From Oceanidesulfovibrio marinus (lineage in GTDB: Bacteria > Desulfobacterota > Desulfovibrionia > Desulfovibrionales > Desulfovibrionaceae): a stretch of DNA of 64,000 bases. Under the pieces are notes generated by a model that had not been told where the DNA came from, did not search any database, and was given only the letters and a program-made list of their open reading frames with translations. Position 1 is the first letter of the stretch, and each line of letters begins with the position of its first letter. The position numbers and the translations under genes were made by a program. The stretch covers positions 1,302,001-1,366,000 of the forward strand of contig NZ_CP039543.1 of the NCBI RefSeq assembly GCF_013085545.1, given 5' to 3'. This document shows, piece after piece, positions 34,653-43,833 of this stretch.

Positions 34653-37355
34653 ATGGTTGACCCCGCCACAAAACCAGATATCCCCGCAAAGCCTTGGGCC
34701 GCGCCATACGAGGACGTTGCGCGCGACCTGGACACCAATATCCATAGCGGCTTGACCGACGACGAGGCGCGCCGCCGGCTGGAACAATACGGCCCCAACG
34801 CCCTGGAGACCAGGAGCCGCACCTCGGCGTGGGCCATTCTCTACGCGCAGTTCAAGAACCTCATCGTCCTGCTGCTCGCCGCCGCGGCCGCCCTGTCCTT
34901 CGCCTTCGGGCAGTGGCTGGAAGGATTCTCCATCTGTATCGCCCTGGCTATCAACGTGGTCATCGGCTTTGTCACGGAGCTCAAGGCCGTGCGCTCCATG
35001 GAGTCCTTGCAGGAGCTGAGCAAGACCACGGCGCGCGTCCTGCGCGGTGGAGTCACCAAAGAGATATCGGCGGCCGACGTGGTTCCGGGCGATATCGTTG
35101 TGCTGGAAAGCGGCGACCTGATGGCGGCGGACATGCGCATCGTGGAGGCGTCGCGCCTGCGCGCCAACGAGTCCGCCCTCACCGGCGAGTCCATGCCCGT
35201 GCACAAGCACGCCGATCCCGTGGAAACAGACGCGCCCCTGGCCGAACGCTTCGGCATGCTCTACAAGGGCACGGCTCTCACCCTGGGCTCTGGTCGGGCC
35301 ATTGCCGTGGCCACCGGCATGGACACCGAGATAGGCCGCATCTCCGAGCTGGCCGAGCAGGCCGAGAGCGAGCAGCCGCCCCTGGAGAAGCGCCTCGACA
35401 GCCTGGGCAACCGGCTCTTCTGGATCGTCCTGGTCATCGCCGCCGTGATCGCCGGCGTGGGCTACTTCGCGCGCATGGATCCCCTGCTCATCATAGAGAC
35501 GGCCATCGCCCTGGCCGTGGCCGCCATCCCGGAAGGCCTGCCCATCGTGGCGACCATCGCCCTGGCCCGCGGCATGTGGCGCATGGCCAAGCGCAACGCG
35601 CTCATCAACCGCCTCTCGGCCGTGGAGACCCTGGGCACCGTCACCGTGCTCTTCTCGGACAAAACCGGCACGCTCACCGAAAACCGCATGCGGCTCACCA
35701 CCCTCAGCGTGGCAGGCCGTGAGGACATAGCGTCCATCAAGGCCGATAACGACGGCGTGTTCCGGCCGGACGCCGAGGCTCTGGAAAACACCGTGCGCCA
35801 GGCAGTGCTCGTGGGCGTGCTCTGCAACAACGCCAGCCTGGGCGACGGTGAGGGCGAGGTGACGGGCGACCCCATGGAGGTCGCGCTGCTGGAGGCCGGA
35901 CGCGACGCCGGCATCCGGCGGCCCGAGCTGCTGCAATCCATGGAGGAGCACAAGGAGGAGGCCTTTGACCCGGAGCTCAAGATGATGGCCACCTTCCATA
36001 CCAGGGAAGATGGCCAGGGGCTGGTTGTGGCCGTGAAAGGCGCGCCCGAGTCGGTCCTGGAACGAGTCGCCTCGGTGCTGGGTCCGGATGGTCCGCGCGC
36101 GCTGGCCGAGGATGACCGAGACGCCTGGCGCAATCGCAACAACGAGCTCGCCGCCGGCGGCCTGCGCGTGCTCGCCCTGGCCATCCGCAACGTAGACAGC
36201 GTCGACGCCGATCCATACGAGGACATGACCCTCGTCGGCCTGGCCGGGCTCATGGATCCCCCACGCGACGACGTGCGCCACGCCGTACGCGAGCTTCAGG
36301 AGGACGGCATCGACATCATCATGGTCACTGGTGACCAGCCCGAAACGGCCCGCACCGTGGCCGTGTCCCTGGGGCTCATTCCCGAGGACGCCGGGCCCGA
36401 GTATCTGATGCGCTCACAGGATCTCAAATCACCGGATGAGCTGAGCGACCAAGAGCGCGAGCGCGTGCTCAAGGCCGAAATATTCTCCCGCGTCTCCCCG
36501 GAGCAGAAGCTGGACCTGGTGGGCGCCTACCAGAAGCGCGGCAGAATAACAGCCATGACCGGCGACGGCGTGAACGACGCCCCGGCCCTGCGCAAGGCGG
36601 ACATCGGCATAGCCATGGGCCGGCGCGGCACCCAGGTGGCCAAGGAGGCGGCCGACGTGGTGCTCAAGGACGACGCCCTCTCCACCATCGCCATGGCCGT
36701 GAAGCAGGGGCGGATCATCTTCGAGAACATCCGCAAGTTCATCATCTACCTGCTCTCGGGCAACATTGGCGGTATCGCCATCGTGGCCACGGCCATCCTG
36801 GCCCAGGCGCCGCTCCCGCTGCTGCCGTTGCAGATCCTCTACCTGAACATGATCCACGACATCTTCCCGGCCCTGGCCCTGGGCATGGGCGGCAGCGGCG
36901 ACGCGGACAAGATCAGAAAGCCGCGCGGGGCCGAGGAGCCCATCGTGCGGCGCGACCACTGGGCCGCGATCTTCGTCTACGGCCTGCTCATTGCCGCGGC
37001 CGTGCTCACCGCGTTCTTCGTGAGCCTGCGCAGCATGCAGGTGGACGACACGACCGCAGCCACCATCGCCTTCCTCACCCTGGCCTTTGCGCGCACTTGG
37101 CACGTCTTCAACATGCGCGACACGGGCTCGCGCTTCTTCGTCAACGGCGTGACCCAAAACCCATACATCTGGGGCGCCATTGTCATCGTGCTCACCATGC
37201 TCTCGGCCGCCATCTTCCTGCCTGGCCTGTCCACGGCGCTACACACCGTGGTCCCAACGCTGGCCCAGTGGCAGCTCATTCTGGGGTGTAGCTTGATCCC
37301 GTTCGTGGTGGTGCAAATGTGGAAGGTGGGGAAGAAGCAAACAAGATCAGCATAA
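34653..37355 (+). CDS. Type II cation-transporting P-type ATPase
   Basis: A 900-residue P-type ATPase. All landmark motifs are present: TGES (177-180, actuator), the PEGLP motif in membrane helix 4 (AAIPEGLPIVATIALARG), the phosphorylated Asp336 in DKTGTLTENRM, and GDGVNDAPAL (from about 637). Ten membrane helices are expected, with a C-terminal group of four to six. PEGLP and the helix 6 LNMIHDIFPALALGMG place it in the type IIA/B group that includes Ca2+ pumps (SERCA/PMA-like), but the ion is not proven. The start at 34653 has a GGAG some 13 bases upstream; an earlier in-frame ATG (34569) is less likely. A YraQ/ArsP-type permease follows 42 bases later. Confidence 0.9.
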   Translation: MVDPATKPDIPAKPWAAPYEDVARDLDTNIHSGLTDDEARRRLEQYGPNALETRSRTSAWAILYAQFKNLIVLLLAAAAALSFAFGQWLEGFSICIALAINVVIGFVTELKAVRSMESLQELSKTTARVLRGGVTKEISAADVVPGDIVVLESGDLMAADMRIVEASRLRANESALTGESMPVHKHADPVETDAPLAERFGMLYKGTALTLGSGRAIAVATGMDTEIGRISELAEQAESEQPPLEKRLDSLGNRLFWIVLVIAAVIAGVGYFARMDPLLIIETAIALAVAAIPEGLPIVATIALARGMWRMAKRNALINRLSAVETLGTVTVLFSDKTGTLTENRMRLTTLSVAGREDIASIKADNDGVFRPDAEALENTVRQAVLVGVLCNNASLGDGEGEVTGDPMEVALLEAGRDAGIRRPELLQSMEEHKEEAFDPELKMMATFHTREDGQGLVVAVKGAPESVLERVASVLGPDGPRALAEDDRDAWRNRNNELAAGGLRVLALAIRNVDSVDADPYEDMTLVGLAGLMDPPRDDVRHAVRELQEDGIDIIMVTGDQPETARTVAVSLGLIPEDAGPEYLMRSQDLKSPDELSDQERERVLKAEIFSRVSPEQKLDLVGAYQKRGRITAMTGDGVNDAPALRKADIGIAMGRRGTQVAKEAADVVLKDDALSTIAMAVKQGRIIFENIRKFIIYLLSGNIGGIAIVATAILAQAPLPLLPLQILYLNMIHDIFPALALGMGGSGDADKIRKPRGAEEPIVRRDHWAAIFVYGLLIAAAVLTAFFVSLRSMQVDDTTAATIAFLTLAFARTWHVFNMRDTGSRFFVNGVTQNPYIWGAIVIVLTMLSAAIFLPGLSTALHTVVPTLAQWQLILGCSLIPFVVVQMWKVGKKQTRSA

Positions 37356-37397
37356 CCATTTGGGATGTGTCATCTCAAGAACCAGACCGAGGATCAT

Positions 37398-38615
37398 ATG
37401 CAATTCGTCGATTTTCTGAACACGTATGGGGAAGCAGCCAAAACATCTGCAGGATTTTTCTGGAAATCCGGCTGGGCATTTGTGCTCGGGTACTTCGTCA
37501 GCGCCATGATCCAGGCATTCGTACCCAAGGGACGCCTCACGCCATACCTCGGCAGTGCGGACACCAAGAGCGTCGGTCTGGCCACCCTGTTCGGAACGAT
37601 CAGCTCCTCCTGTTCCTTCGCCGCCTTGGCGACAGCCCGCGCCCTTGTCATGAAAGGGGCGCATTTCGTGGCCGCCGTCGCATTCATGTTCGCATCCACC
37701 AACCTTGTCATCGAGCTCGGCATTCTCATCTTCATCTTTCTCGGATGGCAGTTCCTGGCGGCGGAGATCGTCGGCGGGCTCCTGCTCATACTCATCAGCC
37801 GCTCTCTTATGCTCTGGACCTACCCAAAAAGCTGGCTGCAGCAGGCCCGGGACAAAGTGAACGAGGAGGCCGACGACGAGGAACAGGATTTCGACTGGCG
37901 CGAGCGCATGTTCAGCGCCGACGGCTGGCGGCTGGTGGGCAAGAAGTTTGTGAGCGAATGGGCCATGGTCTGGCACGAGATCGCCATCGGCTTTACCGTA
38001 GCCGGCTTTGTCGCCGTTTTTGTTCCCGCGTCTTTTTGGAAAGCGATTTTCTTTGCAGATCAGGCGGCCCAGAGCCCCCTGTATTTCCCCATGGTGCTGG
38101 AGAACGCCCTGCTCGCTCCGTTTGTGGCGGCCGCCACATTCATCGGGTCCATGGGCAACATCCCCCTTGCCACGGTGCTGAACTCCAGCGGTGTGCTTTT
38201 CGCTGGCATCATGGGCTTTATATACTCCGACCTCATGGTGCCACCACTCGTGGAAATCAATGCCCGCTACTACGGCGCCAAGACAGCGTTGTACATTGCC
38301 GGAATCATGTATGTGAGCATCGTGTGCACAGCCATAGTTCTCCACTATGCCTTTGCACTGCTGGGCATGACGCCGGAAAGCTCACACGCCGTGAAGGAAG
38401 TGACCCAGTTCAAGATCGATTACACATTCTGGATGAACATAGCGGCCGTCCTTCTTGTGGGGTGGCTCTCCTGGCTGAACCATGCCTGGCACACACGGAA
38501 CGAGGAGATGGCCATGGACATGGGAGGCAGCGGGAAGATCAAGCGCACCATCGCCTGGACAGCGCTGGCCATCATCGCTATCGGCATCATCGTGCACCTA
38601 ATCCTCGCACTCTAA
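37398..38615 (+). CDS. YraQ/ArsP-type permease
   Basis: A 405-residue integral membrane protein of the DUF318/permease family (PF03773 type), which includes ArsP organoarsenical exporters and YraQ. The diagnostic segment is SSSCSFAALATARALVMKGAHFVAAVAFMFASTNLVIELG in parts, with a Cys-Ser pair at the channel position. About ten membrane helices are visible in two halves, separated by an acidic loop (NEEADDEEQDFDWRERMFS). A second repeat starts near FVAAATFIGSMGNIPLATVLNSSG. The start at 37398 has GAGGA 6 bases before it, and the gene follows the P-type ATPase closely, so the two may move related substrates. The substrate itself is unknown. Confidence 0.87.
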   Translation: MQFVDFLNTYGEAAKTSAGFFWKSGWAFVLGYFVSAMIQAFVPKGRLTPYLGSADTKSVGLATLFGTISSSCSFAALATARALVMKGAHFVAAVAFMFASTNLVIELGILIFIFLGWQFLAAEIVGGLLLILISRSLMLWTYPKSWLQQARDKVNEEADDEEQDFDWRERMFSADGWRLVGKKFVSEWAMVWHEIAIGFTVAGFVAVFVPASFWKAIFFADQAAQSPLYFPMVLENALLAPFVAAATFIGSMGNIPLATVLNSSGVLFAGIMGFIYSDLMVPPLVEINARYYGAKTALYIAGIMYVSIVCTAIVLHYAFALLGMTPESSHAVKEVTQFKIDYTFWMNIAAVLLVGWLSWLNHAWHTRNEEMAMDMGGSGKIKRTIAWTALAIIAIGIIVHLILAL

Positions 38616-38770
38616 CCGACGAAGTAGCGACGTGCATGCAGAATGCCGGCGTATTCAGGGGCATGCACCGGTCGCCAGGGCCTGCGCCTTTGGCTACTCT
38701 CGCGGTGCTCTATCACAGCCTTCCAGCTCCAGGCACAACCCCGTGATATATCATCAAGAACGGAGAAGAC

Positions 38771-39058
38771 ATGTTCATAGTCTCGTTGCAGTACATACGC
38801 CCCATCGAGGAGATCGACGCGAATCTCGAAGCCCACGTCGCCTACCTGAAGGAGGAGTACGCCAAGGGCAGCTTCATCGCTTCCGGCCGCAAGACCCCCA
38901 GGACTGGCGGCGTCATCCTCTCCACCATCGGCAGCAGGGACGAGCTTGAAGCGATCCTGGCCCGGGACCCGTTCAACAAGGCCGGCGTTGCTGAATATGA
39001 GATCATCGAGTTCACGCCGACCATGGTGGCCGAAGGGTTTGAAAATCTGAGGGAGTAG
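38771..39058 (+). CDS. YCII-domain protein
   Basis: A 95-residue single YCII domain (YciI-like alpha/beta barrel, about 90 residues). Signatures: FIVSLQYIRP at the first strand, EAHVAYLKEEYAKGSFIASGRKTPRTGGVIL, and the C-terminal helix region DPFNKAGVAEYEIIEFTPT. Family members are small cytoplasmic proteins with an enzymatic-looking His-Asp pair (here H22) of unclear function; some are dehalogenase-like. The start has GGAG 6 bases before it. It is on the same strand as the permease, 155 bases away. Confidence 0.85.
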   Translation: MFIVSLQYIRPIEEIDANLEAHVAYLKEEYAKGSFIASGRKTPRTGGVILSTIGSRDELEAILARDPFNKAGVAEYEIIEFTPTMVAEGFENLRE

Positions 39059-39149
39059 GACGCGATCGAATTGCCCAAAAATCGCAGAATTGATAAGCGT
39101 ATCCGGGAAGTCTTTCTGAAACGTGACGAATTGATCAGAGGCACCCTGA

Positions 39150-39554
39150 ATGGATCAAGAAATATACAAGCCCTGGCGCCCCTTGGATGATATCCCTGCG
39201 GAGTTGATGGTGTACGCGCTTTACGATGATTGCGAGGGGGTTCGAGTTCTGCTTGCCGATGTACAAACCGGACTGGGTCCTCCACATCTGCTAATCAATT
39301 TCGACGAATCTGAAGCCTACCGAAATTTGGACGAGTGCCGGAGACTTAAGACTTTTGGTGAAGCGCAGGGCTTTCCTTGCTCATGCTCATTGTTCACCGT
39401 CGAAAACTCTCGCTGGCTGCAATGGTTCAATGATGAAAACCTTGGCATCCCCTTTGATGAACGTATCGAATACAAGCACTATTCAATCATTACACAAGCA
39501 GATTTTATTGACGTCATCAGTGGATTCGAGCCCATCGTAGAATGGCTTCGCTAA
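39150..39554 (+). CDS. Unknown protein, first of a tandem pair
   Basis: A 134-residue, acidic cytoplasmic protein with no motif I can name. It is a paralogue of the next gene: shared positions include a PW-R/K-P near the start, DD-x-EG-x-R, HP/HL-x-LI-x-x-FD, AY, an F-x-VE-x-S-x-W-x-Q centre (SLFTVENSRWLQ), and HY-x-II-x-x-A-D-F-IDVI followed by P-x-x-x-W at the C-terminus. The region 39.1-39.96 kb is visibly AT-richer than its surroundings, which suggests transfer. It might be an immunity-type or antitoxin-like protein, but there is no toxin in the window to support that. Confidence 0.6.
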   Translation: MDQEIYKPWRPLDDIPAELMVYALYDDCEGVRVLLADVQTGLGPPHLLINFDESEAYRNLDECRRLKTFGEAQGFPCSCSLFTVENSRWLQWFNDENLGIPFDERIEYKHYSIITQADFIDVISGFEPIVEWLR

Positions 39555-39576
39555 CTCTTACGCACTTACTATCTAT

Positions 39577-39963
39577 ATGCAAAACGGCACAGACAAGCTT
39601 ACTCCGTGGAAACCGTCGCGTAATGTTTCCAGACAAATATCTCTCATCGCTGTAAAAGATGACAGTGAAGGATTACGATTCATTTTTTCCCTAGGGAAGT
39701 TACATCCGTTTCTTATCGTCAAATTCGATTCGCATCTCGCCTACTGCAAGTCCAACGAAACACATACAAAAGCCCAAGGGCATGCCGGAACACAAGAGGC
39801 TCATTTTTTCATAGTCGAAGATTCATCCTGGATCCAGCGCCTTGCCCGCGATAACTCAATAGACAGCGACGCGTTCACCCACTTCGTAATCCTGGCCAAA
39901 GCCGCTCGGATAGATGTCATTGCCGCAAATCCACCGACCATGCGCTGGCACAACGAGGATTAG
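39577..39963 (+). CDS. Unknown protein, second of a tandem pair
   Basis: A 128-residue protein, 22 bases downstream of its paralogue at 39150-39554. Shared landmarks: TPWKPS, DDSEGLRF, HPFLIVKFDSHLAY, FFIVEDSSWIQRL, HFVILAKAARIDVIAANPPTMRW. It lacks a good ribosome binding site, so it is probably expressed by coupling to the first gene. The AT-rich codon choice (ATA, TTA, AAA) contrasts with the rest of the window. No membrane segments or signal peptide. Function not known. Confidence 0.6.
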   Translation: MQNGTDKLTPWKPSRNVSRQISLIAVKDDSEGLRFIFSLGKLHPFLIVKFDSHLAYCKSNETHTKAQGHAGTQEAHFFIVEDSSWIQRLARDNSIDSDAFTHFVILAKAARIDVIAANPPTMRWHNED

Positions 39964-39985
39964 CGCCGATCTCCGCCACAAAACA

Positions 39986-40018
39986 AAAGCCGACGCCTCT
40001 CCAGGAGACGCCGGCTTT
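39986..40018 (-). terminator. Intrinsic terminator between convergent genes
   Basis: AAAGCCG (39986-39992) and CGGCTTT (40012-40018) close a stem that continues with CG/CG after one mismatch and has a loop in CCTCTCCAGGAGA. On the minus strand it is followed by TTTTGTTTTG, which fits the EF-hand gene; it could also stop the plus-strand gene at 39963. Confidence 0.75.
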
Positions 40019-40048
40019 CCACCCTTCTACTATATAAATCTGTCCGCC

Positions 40049-40309
40049 CTACCGCGGCTTGTTCACGAACGCCTTCCACTCTTCGGGGGTGACGCGGCCG
40101 TCGTTCTGGGTATCGGCCCCGTCATAGGCGTCTTTGGAGAGCTCGGGGTAGTAGGCGTGGAACTCGTCCCAGGTCAGCACGCCGTCCTTGTTGGTGTCCA
40201 TCTCCGAAAAATCGGCCGGGTAGCGGTCCGTACTTGCGTAGGACAGGGATGACATGACCGACAGGGGCGACACGGCGACTATTGCCGCAATCACGATATA
40301 TTTCAGCAT
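40049..40309 (-). CDS. Secreted EF-hand protein
   Basis: An 86-residue exported protein. Residues 1-25 are a signal peptide (MLKYIVIAAIVAVSPLSVMSS, then LSYAS). The mature part has two EF-hand calcium-binding loops: DTNKDGVLTWDEF (complete, with Asp, Asn, Asp and Glu at ligand positions) and DTQNDGRVTPEEW. The start at 40309 has a GGAGGG 6 bases upstream. It likely binds Ca2+ in the periplasm. A terminator follows within 65 bases of the stop. Nothing else in the region relates to it. Confidence 0.85.
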   Translation of the reverse strand: MLKYIVIAAIVAVSPLSVMSSLSYASTDRYPADFSEMDTNKDGVLTWDEFHAYYPELSKDAYDGADTQNDGRVTPEEWKAFVNKPR

Positions 40310-40447
40310 GATGCCCTCCAGACATATACTCTGATGTGTAGCCTCTTGGATGACAGGCTTGTAGGATAATGACTGATAACTCACCCTAGCCTGCCGCCAT
40401 GGCGTGTACTAGGTAGTCTCCACCAACCCCGAAGGAGGATCCCCCCA

Positions 40448-40747
40448 GTGATTGCACACGCAGTATTGGCAACAACCGAGTATGATTATTCCATGACAGC
40501 CCACGACCGCATGGAGGATCTGGGCTTTTTTCGCTACGACACCAACCGCGGCAGAAGCGCATATGTGAAGATGCTCGGCAAGGACGAGCCCGGCCGTTTC
40601 GTCGTGGTTGCGGACTCCACCGGACGCAACGCGCCGTCCGAAGACTCCACCCCGGTGCTCGTGGCCACGTACGGCGACGAGTTCACCGCCACGTCCGTGT
40701 CCGAATACCCTTCGCTGGAGGCGTTCCTGCGCAGGCTCGAGAACTGA
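40448..40747 (+). CDS. Unknown 99-aa protein
   Basis: A 99-residue protein with no recognised motif. The central part alternates strands (AYVKMLGKDEPGRFVVVADST, TPVLVATYGDEFTATSVSEY) and ends in a short helix (SLEAFLRRLEN), so it looks like a small folded alpha/beta domain. The GTG start at 40448 has an AAGGAGG about 10 bases before it; ATG codons at residues 16 and 22 are alternatives. It is convergent with the PAS-LuxR gene (54 bases apart). Confidence 0.55.
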   Translation: MIAHAVLATTEYDYSMTAHDRMEDLGFFRYDTNRGRSAYVKMLGKDEPGRFVVVADSTGRNAPSEDSTPVLVATYGDEFTATSVSEYPSLEAFLRRLEN

Positions 40748-40801
40748 TTCGTCCCCGGCCTGCGCCAGGCGCACTCTGCCCGAGCCTGTCAGGCCCTGCG
40801 G

Positions 40802-41746
40802 CTACCCCTCGGCCTCAAAGGAATCGAGGGAATCGAACGATCCGCCGGGAGGCGGCAGGGTCGCCCGTGACTGCAGGTACATGCACAGCGAGACCTTCCG
40901 GCCCTTCAGCTTCAGCTTGCGCCGGATGTTCTTGCGGTGCGTCTGGATGGTCTCGAAGGCCGAGTGCATCATCTCGGCGATTTCCTTGGTGCCCTGCCCG
41001 GCCTGGATGTAGCGGCATATCTCCAGCTCGGTGGGCGTCAGCTTCATGAGCATGGGGTCGGGCTCGGCGTGCGCGCCGCCCGTGATGCGCCGCAGCTGGC
41101 GCTTGATGACCTCGGCGTAGCTCTTGCGGATGTCGCCGGCGCCCTCGTGGGACATCTTCTCCAGCATGGGAAAAAGCTCGACCTCTATCTGCCGCGCCAT
41201 CTCGCTCTTGAGCTGGCGCTTGTCGCGCGTCACGGTTTCCATCACGTTTTTCAGGGTGATGGTCATCTCGTCCAGCTCCCGGCGTTTGCGCGCGAGCTGC
41301 TGCTCCAGCGATCCGGTGTCGTGCTGGGCGTCCACAAAAACCTGGTAGCAGGTGGAACCGGACAACTTGGCCGGCGTCAGGCGCAGGTTGGCCTTCACGT
41401 CGTTGCCGTCGGCGTCGTTGCAGGAAACGGCCTCCAGACTCTTCGGCACCTCGTCGCCGGCTTGGATCTCGCTCATGAACCGGCGGCCGCCGTCGCCGCG
41501 GAAGAGCGAGGTGGCCTCGCGGCCGGTCATCTCGCCGTCGCCGCCAAACAGGTCGCGAGCGCTGGGGTTGGCCGCAATCACGCGGCCCTTGCCGTCGAAG
41601 AGCAGCAGTGGCTTCTCCACCGTGGCGAACAGCGTGGAGAAGAGCGCTTTGGTGTCTTCAGGCGCTGCGCCGTACTCATACGAGTCTTCGGCCTTGCCGA
41701 AGCCGGCGTCGAATACTCGTTTCAGATCGTGTTTCCTGGTTTCCAT
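40802..41746 (-). CDS. PAS-LuxR transcription regulator
   Basis: A 314-residue cytoplasmic regulator. A PAS domain spans about residues 35-150 (ALFSTLFATVEKPLLLFDGKGRVIAANPSARDLFGGDGEMTGRE in parts), then a coiled-coil linker (LEQQLARKRRELDEMTITLKNVMETVTRDKR in parts) leads to a LuxR-type helix-turn-helix: LTPTELEICRYIQAGQGTKEIAEMMHSAFETIQTHRKNIRRKLKLKG in parts. PAS senses a small ligand, redox state or protein partner. The start at 41746 follows AAGGAGG. It is followed on the same strand side by an Hpt gene (start 42363) 233 bases upstream, so a signalling link is possible but not shown. Confidence 0.88.
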   Translation of the reverse strand: METRKHDLKRVFDAGFGKAEDSYEYGAAPEDTKALFSTLFATVEKPLLLFDGKGRVIAANPSARDLFGGDGEMTGREATSLFRGDGGRRFMSEIQAGDEVPKSLEAVSCNDADGNDVKANLRLTPAKLSGSTCYQVFVDAQHDTGSLEQQLARKRRELDEMTITLKNVMETVTRDKRQLKSEMARQIEVELFPMLEKMSHEGAGDIRKSYAEVIKRQLRRITGGAHAEPDPMLMKLTPTELEICRYIQAGQGTKEIAEMMHSAFETIQTHRKNIRRKLKLKGRKVSLCMYLQSRATLPPPGGSFDSLDSFEAEG

Positions 41747-41979
41747 CAATACCTCCTTGAGACAAACGTATGGCGGGCGTCCGGGTCCCCGAACGCAGCT
41801 GCTGCCACAGATACTCATGTGGGGATGACACTAGTCTCCCTTAAGTATCGCAACGTGCAGAAGCCTCACATCAGCGTGGGGCTCCTTTTCATGTCAGAAG
41901 GAGTGTACGAAAGGTGTAGGACTAACGCCTACAAATCGGAGATAATCGAGAAACCACGGGCTTTTCCTACAGGGTAGCC

Positions 41980-42363
41980 TCAGCTCTCGTCGGTCATCCG
42001 CTGTAGGAACTCGCGGGCAAGGGCGCACTCTTCTTCAAGCTGGACCAGACAGGCGCGGATCATGGCCTGCTGCCCCTGGCGGATGGTTCGCTCAAGCTGC
42101 AGGGCTGCTTCCTGCACGCCGCGCAGGCCGAATGTAGAACCACTGCCCGCCAGACCGTGGGCGCGGGAGGCCATATCCTTGGCCAATGCATCGGAGCCGG
42201 TCAGGCCGCCCCGCTCGATGGCCGCGGTCAGGACCTGCATCTCGCCGTCCATGTAGGATACAAAGGTTCCGGCCAGCTCCAGGTATCCGTCGCCGCCCAT
42301 CTCGTAACGCTCGTGGAACAGCGCAGTATCGAAGCGTCCGTCATTGTCTGTCGTCGCAGCCAT
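41980..42363 (-). CDS. Histidine phosphotransfer (Hpt) domain protein
   Basis: A 127-residue Hpt protein. The phospho-acceptor His69 is in ASRAHGLAGSGSTFGL, followed by helix 3-4 sequences VQEAALQLERTIRQG and LVQLEEECALAREFLQRM. The start at 42363 has a GGGGGATGAGAGC upstream. It lies between the NtrC-type regulator (stop at 42429) and the PAS-LuxR gene, all on the minus strand, and may belong to the same relay as the heme-sensor kinase locus. Confidence 0.85.
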   Translation of the reverse strand: MAATTDNDGRFDTALFHERYEMGGDGYLELAGTFVSYMDGEMQVLTAAIERGGLTGSDALAKDMASRAHGLAGSGSTFGLRGVQEAALQLERTIRQGQQAMIRACLVQLEEECALAREFLQRMTDES

Positions 42364-42428
42364 GCTCTCATCCCCCTTTCCATTCACTGCTGCGCAAAGG
42401 CGCACGATACCCATCCGGCGTAACCGTA

Positions 42429-43829
<1,401 letters not shown>

Positions 43830-43833
<4 letters not shown>

